Part shown: one piece after another, positions 57,394 through 64,000 of the stretch
How positions within the stretch are numbered: the first letter of the stretch is position 1
How the letters are laid out: the number at the start of each line of letters is the position of its first letter
NCBI RefSeq assembly: GCF_009569385.1
Contig: NZ_WBOF01000003.1
Location: forward strand, 248,001-312,000
DNA length: 64,000 nt
Source: Streptomyces kaniharaensis
Lineage (GTDB): Bacteria > Actinomycetota > Actinomycetes > Streptomycetales > Streptomycetaceae
Direction: 5' to 3'
The notes under the pieces: generated by a model
What the model saw: only the letters and a program-made list of their open reading frames with translations
What the model was told of the DNA's origin: nothing
Database searches by the model: none
Made by a program: the position numbers and the translations under genes

Positions 57394-59085
57394 ATGAGCG
57401 GGCGGAAGCCGTCGGCCGGTGAACGCGCCGCGATCAGTCTGGACGGGCGGCTGCCGGTCATGGAGGGGGGCCGGGAACTGTTGCGCAAGGTGTTCCCGGA
57501 CCACTGGTCGTTCCTTCTGGGCGAACTGGCGCTGTACAGCTTCGTCGTCCTGTTGCTGACCGGCGTCTACCTCACGTTCTTCTTCGATCCGAGCATGCGC
57601 GAGATCGTCTACGACGGCTCCTACCTGCCGTTGCGCGGCGTGAGCCTGTCGGAGGCGTACGCGTCGACCCTGCGCATCAGCTTCGACGTGCGCGGCGGCC
57701 TGCTGATCCGTCAGGTCCACCACTGGTCGGCGCTGCTGTTCGTCTCGGCGATCGGCGTGCACCTGCTGCGGGTGTTCTTCACCGGGGCCTTCCGCCGCCC
57801 GCGGGAGCTCAACTGGGTCATCGGCGTGACGCTGTTCAACCTCGCGCTGCTCGAAGGTTTCTCCGGCTACTCGCTGCCCGACGACACCCTCTCGGGCACC
57901 GGGCTGAGGATCGCCGAGGGAGTACTGCTCTCGGTGCCGCTGGTCGGCTCCTATCTCACCTTCTTCGCCTTCGGCGGCGAGTTCCCCGGGCACACGATCG
58001 TCCCTCGGCTGTTCAGCCTGCACATCCTGCTGGTGCCCGGCCTGCTGCTGGCCCTGATCGGGGCCCACCTGACGCTCGTGGTCGTCCTGAAGCACACGCA
58101 GTGGGCAGCACCCGGCCGCACCAACCGGAACGTTGTGGGCATGCCCTTCTTCCCGCAGTTCATGACCCGCACGCTGGGCCTGCTGTTCACGCTGAGCGGC
58201 ATCATGGCGCTGTCGGCCTTCCTCGCGGAGATCAACCCGATCTGGCGATACGGCTCCTACCGGCCCGACGTCGCCGGGGCCGGCGCCCAGCCCGACTGGT
58301 ACATCGGCTTCATCGAGGGCGCCCTGCGGCTGATGCCGGCCGCGGAGACCCGTGTGCTCGGGCACACGGTGTCGTGGAGCGCCTTCGTTCCGTCGCTGGT
58401 CGTGCCCGGTCTCCTGTTCGCGGTGCTGTACGCCTACCCCTTCGCCGAACGGTGGCTCGATCCCGATCCGGGCGAGCACCACCTGTGCGACCGGCCGCGC
58501 AACAAGCCCACCCGCACCGCGCTGGGTGCCGCCGGGATCGCCTTCTACGCGGTGCTGCTGATCGCCGGCGGCAACGACGTGATCGCGTACACCTTCGGTG
58601 TCTCCGTCAACACGCTCACCGAGGTGCTACGGGCGGCACTGATCGTCCTGCCACCCGTGTCGTTCATGCTGGCCCGGCGGATCTGCCTGGCGTTGCAGGC
58701 CAGGGACCGCACCCGCCTCCTGGAGGGCGACCGGACCGGCCGGATCGATCAGTCCCCCGACGGCGGCTTCACCGGCCGCCACCGCCCTGTGCGGCAGTAC
58801 GAGCGCGTGGTGATGCTCGTACGCGAGGTGCCGGTGCCCCAGCAGGCCCCGGACGGGGCGCCGCGCCGGGAGCGGGTGCGGGCCGCCGTGAGCTCCTGGT
58901 TCTACGGTGACCGGGTCGAACTACCCGCCACCGAACGGGAGCTGGAGCGCGTCGCGGGCGTCCTCACCGCCCCGGCCCACCCCCGCACTCCGGCAGAGCG
59001 ACCTCCTCGGCCGACCACGACCGGCCCGGTCCGTCGTCTGGTCCGCAGGATCATGCGTCGCCGTCGTCGCGGTACTGGAAGATGA
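57394..59085 (+). CDS. qcrB: cytochrome b subunit of cytochrome bc complex (QcrB paralogue)
   Basis: 563 residues from the ATG reading MSGRKPSAGER. Cytochrome b with heme-ligand His pairs in RQVHHWSALLFVSAIGVHLL and FSLHILLVPGLLLALIGAHL, and the Qo-site motif as QPDWYIGFIEGALRL (PDWY in place of the PEWY found elsewhere). The long C-terminal cytoplasmic tail is usual for actinobacterial QcrB. The genes for QcrA and QcrC are not adjacent, so this is probably an extra copy separate from the main qcrCAB operon. Its 3' end overlaps ctaF by 35 bp in convergent orientation. Confidence 0.88.
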   Translation: MSGRKPSAGERAAISLDGRLPVMEGGRELLRKVFPDHWSFLLGELALYSFVVLLLTGVYLTFFFDPSMREIVYDGSYLPLRGVSLSEAYASTLRISFDVRGGLLIRQVHHWSALLFVSAIGVHLLRVFFTGAFRRPRELNWVIGVTLFNLALLEGFSGYSLPDDTLSGTGLRIAEGVLLSVPLVGSYLTFFAFGGEFPGHTIVPRLFSLHILLVPGLLLALIGAHLTLVVVLKHTQWAAPGRTNRNVVGMPFFPQFMTRTLGLLFTLSGIMALSAFLAEINPIWRYGSYRPDVAGAGAQPDWYIGFIEGALRLMPAAETRVLGHTVSWSAFVPSLVVPGLLFAVLYAYPFAERWLDPDPGEHHLCDRPRNKPTRTALGAAGIAFYAVLLIAGGNDVIAYTFGVSVNTLTEVLRAALIVLPPVSFMLARRICLALQARDRTRLLEGDRTGRIDQSPDGGFTGRHRPVRQYERVVMLVREVPVPQQAPDGAPRRERVRAAVSSWFYGDRVELPATERELERVAGVLTAPAHPRTPAERPPRPTTTGPVRRLVRRIMRRRRRGTGR

Positions 59086-59446
59086 AGCCGAACACCGCCA
59101 GTGCGAGCACCAGGCCGCCGAGGACGATCAGCCACCGGGCGAACACCAGGCCGAGCGCGAAGATCGTCACACCCACCGCCACGAGCACCGGGTATCCGCT
59201 GCGGGCCGGGAAGAATCCCACCGGCCCCGCGGTCTCCGCGATCTCGGCCTCCTTCCGGTCCTGAGCCCGCCCGCCGCCCCGCCGGTGATGCTGGACGAAC
59301 CAGAACAGGGCGATCAGCCCCGACATCAGGAACGCCACGGTCAGGATCGCCTTTCCGGCGGGGTCCCGGGCCCAGAGTCCGTACACGAGTCCCGTGCTCG
59401 CGAAGAACACCGTCATGATGCCGAACAGCCACCCCTCGGCCTTCAT
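59051..59446 (-). CDS. ctaF: cytochrome c oxidase subunit IV (CtaF)
   Basis: 131 residues from the ATG overlapping the ctaD stop (ATGA). Four transmembrane helices: [58 protein letters not shown] and [20 protein letters not shown]. CtaF is an actinobacteria-specific subunit of the aa3-type oxidase. The 3' end overlaps qcrB in convergent orientation. Confidence 0.9.
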   Translation of the reverse strand: MKAEGWLFGIMTVFFASTGLVYGLWARDPAGKAILTVAFLMSGLIALFWFVQHHRRGGGRAQDRKEAEIAETAGPVGFFPARSGYPVLVAVGVTIFALGLVFARWLIVLGGLVLALAVFGFIFQYRDDGDA

Positions 59447-61146
59447 CGCGCACTTCCCCGCTCGCCCGGGCCGCCGGGCGGCACGTCGGCGGCGCTTCCC
59501 CGGGACTCGGCGGGAGCCACCTCCGGGTGGTGCAGGTCGAACGCCGGCGACTCGGAACGGATCCGGGGCAGCACACGGAAGTTGTGGTGCGGCGGAGGGC
59601 TGGACGTGGCCCATTCGAGCGACCGGCCCCAGCCCCACGGATCGTCCTCCGTGATCCGGGTGCCGTGCCGGGTGGTGGTCCAGACGTTGTAGAAGAACGG
59701 CAGGTTGGAGATCCCCAGCAGGAACGCCCCGGCCGAGGCGAGCACGTTGAGGGCCGTGAATCCGTCCACGTCCAGGTACGTCGCGTAGCGGCGCGGCATC
59801 CCCTGGGCCCCCAGCCAGTGCATCACCAGGAAGGTGGCCTGGAATCCCACGAACAGGATCCAGAAGTGCACCTTGCCGAGCCGCTCGTCGAGCATCTTCC
59901 CGGTCAGCTTCGGCCACCAGAAGTAGAAGCCGCCGAAGGTGGCGAACACGACCGTCCCGAACAGGACGTAGTGGAGGTGGGCCACCACGAAGTAGCTGTC
60001 GGTGACGTGGAAGTCGATCGGCGGCGCGGCCAGCAGCACCCCGCTGAGCCCGCCGAACAGAAAGGTCACCAGGAACCCGATCGACCACAGCATCGGTGTG
60101 TCGAAGGACAGCGAGCCGTTCCACATCGTGCCGATCCAGTTGAAGAACTTCACCCCGGTGGGCACCGCGATGAGGAACGACATCATCGAGAAGAACGGCA
60201 GCAGCACCTGCCCGGTGACGAACATGTGATGCGCCCACACCGACATGGACAGGGCCGTGATGGCGATCGTCGCGCCGATCATCCCGTAGTAGCCGAACAA
60301 CGGCTTGCGGCTGAACACGGGGATGATCTCGCTGACGATGCCGAAGAACGGGATCGCGACGATGTAGACCTCAGGATGGCCGAAGAACCAGAAGAGGTGC
60401 TGCCAGAGGATCGCCCCGCCGTTCGCCGCGTCGAAGGCGTGTGCGCCGAACTTCCGGTCCGCTTCCAGGCACAGCAGCGCCGCCGTGAGTACCGGGAAGG
60501 CCAGCAGCACCATGATCGACGTGAACAGCACGTTCCAGGTGAAGATCGGCATCCGGAACAGGGTCATGCCGGGTGCCCGGAGACAGGTGATGGTGGTGAC
60601 GAAGTTGACGGAGCCCAGGATCGTGCCGATACCCGCCACCACCAGGCCGAACGACCACAGGTCGCCGCCCGCCCCTGGCGAGAACACCGGTCCGTTCAGC
60701 GGCGCGTACGCGAACCAGCCGAACGCGGGCGCCCCGTACGACGTGAGGAAGCCGCTCACGACCAGCAGCCCGCCCAGCAGGAAGGCCCAGTAGGTGAAGG
60801 CGTTCAGGCGGGGGAAGGCGACGTCGGGCGCCCCGATCTGCAACGGCATGATCGCGTTGGCGAACCCGGCGAACGTCGGGGTGGCGAACAGCAGCAGCAT
60901 GATCGTGCCGTGCATGGTGAACATCTGGTTGTACTGGTGGTTCGACAGGAAGCCCGTGTCGGGACCCAGCAGCTGAGCGCGCATCAACAGCGCCAGCACG
61001 CCCCCGAACAGGAAGAAGCCGAACGCCGTCGCCAGATAGAGGTTCCCGATCACCTTGTGGTCCGTGGTGAACAGCCATCGCAGCACCGTGCTGCCCTGGT
61101 GGAGCCGGACCTGGGCACGCCGCGACGCGGCGGTCGAAACACTCAT
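59443..61146 (-). CDS. ctaD: cytochrome c oxidase subunit I (CtaD)
   Basis: 567 residues from the ATG reading [10 protein letters not shown], with GGAGGTTCC upstream. Twelve-helix heme-copper oxidase with His ligands in FTMHGTIML (heme a), the copper B/active-site [12 protein letters not shown] and WAHHMFVTG, and the terminal pair in [10 protein letters not shown] (heme a3 and heme a). The proton-channel segment [20 protein letters not shown] is conserved. It reduces O2 to water at the membrane. Subunits II and III (ctaC, ctaE) are not in the window, so this ctaD-ctaF pair is a secondary copy, perhaps for low-oxygen or stress conditions. Confidence 0.93.
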   Translation of the reverse strand: MSVSTAASRRAQVRLHQGSTVLRWLFTTDHKVIGNLYLATAFGFFLFGGVLALLMRAQLLGPDTGFLSNHQYNQMFTMHGTIMLLLFATPTFAGFANAIMPLQIGAPDVAFPRLNAFTYWAFLLGGLLVVSGFLTSYGAPAFGWFAYAPLNGPVFSPGAGGDLWSFGLVVAGIGTILGSVNFVTTITCLRAPGMTLFRMPIFTWNVLFTSIMVLLAFPVLTAALLCLEADRKFGAHAFDAANGGAILWQHLFWFFGHPEVYIVAIPFFGIVSEIIPVFSRKPLFGYYGMIGATIAITALSMSVWAHHMFVTGQVLLPFFSMMSFLIAVPTGVKFFNWIGTMWNGSLSFDTPMLWSIGFLVTFLFGGLSGVLLAAPPIDFHVTDSYFVVAHLHYVLFGTVVFATFGGFYFWWPKLTGKMLDERLGKVHFWILFVGFQATFLVMHWLGAQGMPRRYATYLDVDGFTALNVLASAGAFLLGISNLPFFYNVWTTTRHGTRITEDDPWGWGRSLEWATSSPPPHHNFRVLPRIRSESPAFDLHHPEVAPAESRGSAADVPPGGPGERGSAR

Positions 61147-61437
61147 GGAACCTCCGCGACGGAGCCGATGACGCACCCCCGAAGACGGCTCCGGCACGTC
61201 GCCCTCCCGAGCGGATCACAAGCCCTCGCACGCCAATCGCGACCCTAGCGGTGGCCGGCCCGCCCGCCGGGCTGCCACGCTGCACGACCCTCGACCGGCC
61301 GACATCCGGCGACGCCCACCGCGGCTCCGGCAGCCGTGGACGCGCTGCTCCGCCACGCCGATCGGGCGGCCGACGTCATGGGTGGAGGGCATTCTGAGCG
61401 CCGGTCATGAGCCGAACAGCCGGCGGGCACCGCGGTG

Positions 61438-61995
61438 TCAGTGCGGTCCGCCCGGGGTCAGGAAGTCCCGCAACCGTTCGACGAGCGAGCGCTCGGGTGG
61501 CGGCAGGCGGTCGGCCGGGCGTGCCTTCGGGAGCTGGCGGTGGGGACGCCCGGAGGAGAGCTCCTTGGTCTCGCGGGCGCGGGCGGCCAGGACGCGCAGT
61601 TCGCCCTCGGTGGCCACGGCGCGTACGGCCGGGAAGAGCCGGGCCTCCTCGTCGCCGGCGTGCCGGGTGACCTCCTCGGCCAGGCGGGCCACCAGGCGGT
61701 CGAAGTGCGGCGACCCGACACGGATATGACGGAGTTCGCCCAGGAGGGCCTCCACCGCGTGGTGGTCGGCGAGTTCACGTGCCACCACCGCCGGTCCGTC
61801 GGCCAGCCGGTCACGGGCGAGCGGGTAGAGGTGTTCCTCCTCGGCGCGCGCGTGGCGGACCAGTTGGTCGGCCACGAGGTCGGCCAGTTCCTTACGCTGC
61901 GGGTCCCCGCTGGGCAGGCCGCTGAGTTCGCTGAAGTGGAGCAGCACCGACTGGTGGTCGGCGGTGAGCTGGTCGAGCAGGTCTTCGTCGTGCAC
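61438..61995 (-). CDS. hemerythrin-like protein
   Basis: 185 residues from GTG at 61995 with AAAGGAAGACGATC upstream. The four-helix HHE domain shows iron-ligand motifs DHQSVLLHFSEL, HARAEEEHLYPLARD, DHHAVEALLGEL and RHAGDEEARLFPAV; a basic, Pro-rich tail follows. Hemerythrin domains bind a di-iron centre that senses or carries O2, or scavenges NO or peroxide. It lies 47 nt downstream of a second hemerythrin gene, in the respiratory cluster. Confidence 0.9.
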   Translation of the reverse strand: MHDEDLLDQLTADHQSVLLHFSELSGLPSGDPQRKELADLVADQLVRHARAEEEHLYPLARDRLADGPAVVARELADHHAVEALLGELRHIRVGSPHFDRLVARLAEEVTRHAGDEEARLFPAVRAVATEGELRVLAARARETKELSSGRPHRQLPKARPADRLPPPERSLVERLRDFLTPGGPH

Positions 61996-62042
61996 GATCG
62001 TCTTCCTTTCCGGTCCACGGGGCGCCGGCCTCCGGACTGCGG

Positions 62043-62555
62043 TCAGCCCTCCAACGCGTCGGCGATGCGGTGCAGCATGCCGGCGCCGAGCGGACGGCGC
62101 GGCGCGGTCTCGCGCACGGCCTGCATCCGCTCGCCCATCTCCCGGAGCTCCTTGCGGCCGAACGCGGCCCGGACCTTCGGGAACCAGGTGCCCTCCTCCT
62201 CCTCGATGTGACGCTCGACGGCATCGATCAGGACGGCGGTCTTGGCGTCGTAGCCCTCGTCGTCGGGGCTCATCCGGCTCAGCTCCTCGCAGAGCAGGTC
62301 GGCGACGTGGTGCTCCTCCTTGGCGCGGTCCATGTCCGCGGCAAAGCCGGGCACCTCCTGGCGGATGCGGGGGTAGACCAGTTCGTCCTCCAGGTAGGTG
62401 TGGACGGTCAGCGCCTCCACGATCTTCTCGACCGTCTCGCGCCGCGCTCGGTCGCCGCCGCGCCCGTCACCCCCTGCGAGCCCCCGGTACTCGCGGAACA
62501 GGCGGCGGACTTCCTTGTGGTCCTCCCGCAGCAGGACGATGGCATCGTTCGACAT
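62043..62555 (-). CDS. hemerythrin-like protein
   Basis: 170 residues from the ATG reading MSNDAIVLLREDHKEV, with AAAGGAGACGAGTG upstream. HHE motifs: EDHKEVRRLFREY, HTYLEDELVYPRIR, KEEHHVADLLCEEL and RHIEEEEGTWFPKV, so both histidine-rich helices are complete. It is the first gene of a two-gene unit with the hemerythrin at 61438. Role in oxygen or oxidative stress response is inferred. Confidence 0.9.
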   Translation of the reverse strand: MSNDAIVLLREDHKEVRRLFREYRGLAGGDGRGGDRARRETVEKIVEALTVHTYLEDELVYPRIRQEVPGFAADMDRAKEEHHVADLLCEELSRMSPDDEGYDAKTAVLIDAVERHIEEEEGTWFPKVRAAFGRKELREMGERMQAVRETAPRRPLGAGMLHRIADALEG

Positions 62556-62738
62556 CACTCGTCTCCTTTGGTCGACGGCTTCCCCGCCCGACCGGGCGTG
62601 TCCCCGGGCGGCCCCCGGCCAAACGCCGGGCCACGGCCCTCGGCAGGACTGGCGCCGCCGGTTCCGGGCATCCGCCCGGTACGTCCCGGTTCCGGAACGA
62701 CCACCGGGACCGCCAACGTCACCGAGGCTGGACGGGCG

Positions 62739-63187
62739 ATGCGCGATGCGACCGCCGGAGGGACCGGCGACGGCGGAATGGGCCTGATCGACGACCTGGC
62801 CCTGCTGACCGCGCTCGCGACCGGAGACCTCGACGTCTACCTGCGGTACTCGAAGGGACCCCGGGCGGACCGGGCCGGCAGCCGGGACTACGAGGCCGAC
62901 GTCCGGCTGCCCGGCCTGTCCGTGACGTCCCTGCGGCCGGAGCCCTGGTGGCCCCGCCCGGCCGCCGACTGGGTGGCCCGGCGGGTCGTGAAGTACGCGG
63001 ATCTGGCAGCGAGTTGCCCGACCGGCGGCCGTGGGTGCTGACCGGCCGGGTGGTCGGCGTCGGACCGGACCACGAGCCGCTGATCGCCGACCCGCTGCCA
63101 CTCGCCTGGCTCGCTCCCGAGGTCCTCGACGAGGCCGCACGGCGCTACCGCGCGCGGTTCACCCCGGGCCGGGACTCCACCGACTGA
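62739..63187 (+). pseudogene. DUF6098-like gene with a frameshift
   Basis: From ATG 62739 the product runs LIDDLALLTALATGDLDVYL, EADVRLPGLSVTSLRPEPWW and WVARRVVKYADLA, then hits TGA at 63041. A second frame continues with ELPDRRPWVLTGRVVGVGP and LPLAWLAPEVLDEAARRYRA to a stop at 63187. The two parts join sensibly if one base is restored near 63012. The combined protein fits DUF6098 of streptomycetes. It is either a pseudogene or a sequencing error. Confidence 0.65.
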
Positions 63188-63222
63188 GTTTCCCGGCCCT
63201 GCGCCCGGGCAGCCGCCGAGTC

Positions 63223-64000
63223 ATGGACCACTCACGCGCACCCGTCCTCGACGCCCTCGGCGCCTACCACGAGGAGGGCCGGCTGTCGTTCACGCCGCCC
63301 GGCCACAAGCAGGGCCGGGGCGCCGATCCACGCGTCCGGGCCGTCCTCGGCGACGCCCTGTTCCGGGCCGACGTCCTCGCGACCGCCGGGCTCGACGACC
63401 GGCGCTCGACCAACCAGGTGCTCCAGCAGGCCGAGGAGCTGATGGCCGATGCCGTCCACGCGGACCTCACCTTCTTCTCCACCTGCGGCAGTTCGCTCTC
63501 CGTCAAGGCCGCCATGCTCGCCGTGGCCGGGCCCGGGGAGCGGCTGCTCATCGGCCGCGACGTGCACAAGTCGGTCGCCTCCGGGCTCGTCCTCTCGGGA
63601 GTGCACCCCGTCTGAGTGGACCCGGAGTGGGACCCTCGGCTGCACTTCGCCCACCCTCCGTCGGCGCGGGCGTACGCCAAGGCCCTCGCCGAGCATCCCG
63701 AGGCGACCGGAGCCCTCATCACCAGCCCGACCCCCTACGGCGGCTGCGCGGACCTCGCCGGTACCGTCCAGGTCTGCCACGACCGCGGCCTGCCGCTGAT
63801 CGTGGACGAGGCCTGGGGTGCCCACCTGCCGTTCCATCCGCGCCTGCCGGCCTGGGCGATGGACGTGGGAGCGGACCTCTGTGTGACCTCGGTGCACAAG
63901 ATGGGCGCCGGGCTGGAACAGAGCTCGGTGTACCACCTGCAGGGCGATCTCGTCGATCCCGCCGAGCTCAAGGCGCGGGCCGACCTGCTCGGCACCACCA
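63223..64000 (+). pseudogene. Orn/Lys/Arg decarboxylase (PLP-dependent) with in-frame TGA, truncated by the window end
   Basis: Starts ATG (MDHSRAPVLDALGAYHEEG) and shows the family motifs LSFTPPGHKQGRGADPR, FSTCGSSLSVKAAMLAVAGP and, further on, LIVDEAWGAHLPFHPRLPAW and the PLP-lysine motif LCVTSVHKMGAG. After GVHPV a TGA (63613-63615) interrupts the frame. The same frame resumes at once with VDPEWDPRLHFAHPPSARAY, where related proteins have Trp, so TGG to TGA is the simplest explanation. The C-terminal part lies beyond the window. Confidence 0.75.

Overview
The window is very GC-rich with strong G/C third-codon bias. It carries marker families of filamentous actinomycetes: an SsgA-like cell-division protein, DUF397 genes paired with XRE/DUF5753 regulators, an AfsR/SARP regulator, the aa3-type oxidase subunit CtaF, and many GTG/TTG starts. 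It reads as a chromosomal segment of Streptomyces or a close relative such as Kitasatospora, probably an accessory or arm-like region. No rRNA, intact tRNA, CRISPR array or complete insertion sequence was found.

Left part (1-14.4 kb): a tiny bL37 ribosomal protein gene, then a tightly coupled cell-surface operon (DUF4331 protein, class F sortase, TPR protein) divergent from a HoxN/RcnA-type nickel/cobalt exporter and a small lipoprotein. Next come a LysR regulator divergent from a beta-hydroxyacid-dehydrogenase-like enzyme, an alpha/beta hydrolase, a BPL-N-fold lipoprotein, and an XRE/DUF397 pair. A two-gene secreted operon follows, encoding a small secreted protein and a catalytically dead trypsin-like protein with near-identical FG-GAP repeats.

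Middle (14.4-31 kb): a 1232-residue ALF-repeat polymorphic toxin overlaps its DUF2247 immunity gene. It is followed by a 1333-residue Pls/PosA-type nonribosomal peptide synthetase of the family that makes epsilon-poly-L-lysine. Then come hydrolase and Nudix genes, a second XRE/DUF397 pair, FabV enoyl reductase, and an SDR/TetR divergent pair with two nearly identical operators.

Right-middle (31-49.4 kb): an MBL-fold hydrolase, an HSL-type esterase and a large AfsR/SARP regulator, then a gene-poor stretch rich in remnants, hairpins, a perfect 38-bp palindrome, a candidate structured RNA and diverged duplicated DNA. A xylFGH-type sugar ABC operon follows; its permease has a 178-residue Ala/Glu/Ser-rich extension. 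Upstream of xylF lies the most unusual sequence in the window: 481 consecutive bases without a single T on the + strand, containing phased 10-bp repeats, next to a secreted I36-like protein gene.

Right end (49.4-64 kb): an EF-G paralogue, a lipase-like hydrolase, an orphan Imm7 immunity gene, an AraC-VOC pair preceded by a possible leader ORF, an SsgA-like gene, a cupin protein and a winged-helix regulator. The window closes with a respiratory set (small hydrophobic protein, QcrB, CtaF, CtaD, two hemerythrins) and two damaged genes: DUF6098 with a frameshift, and an Orn/Lys/Arg decarboxylase with an in-frame TGA. Several gene remnants (SnoaL-like, hydrolase tail, epimerase tail and others) are scattered over 29-64 kb, suggesting ongoing decay.
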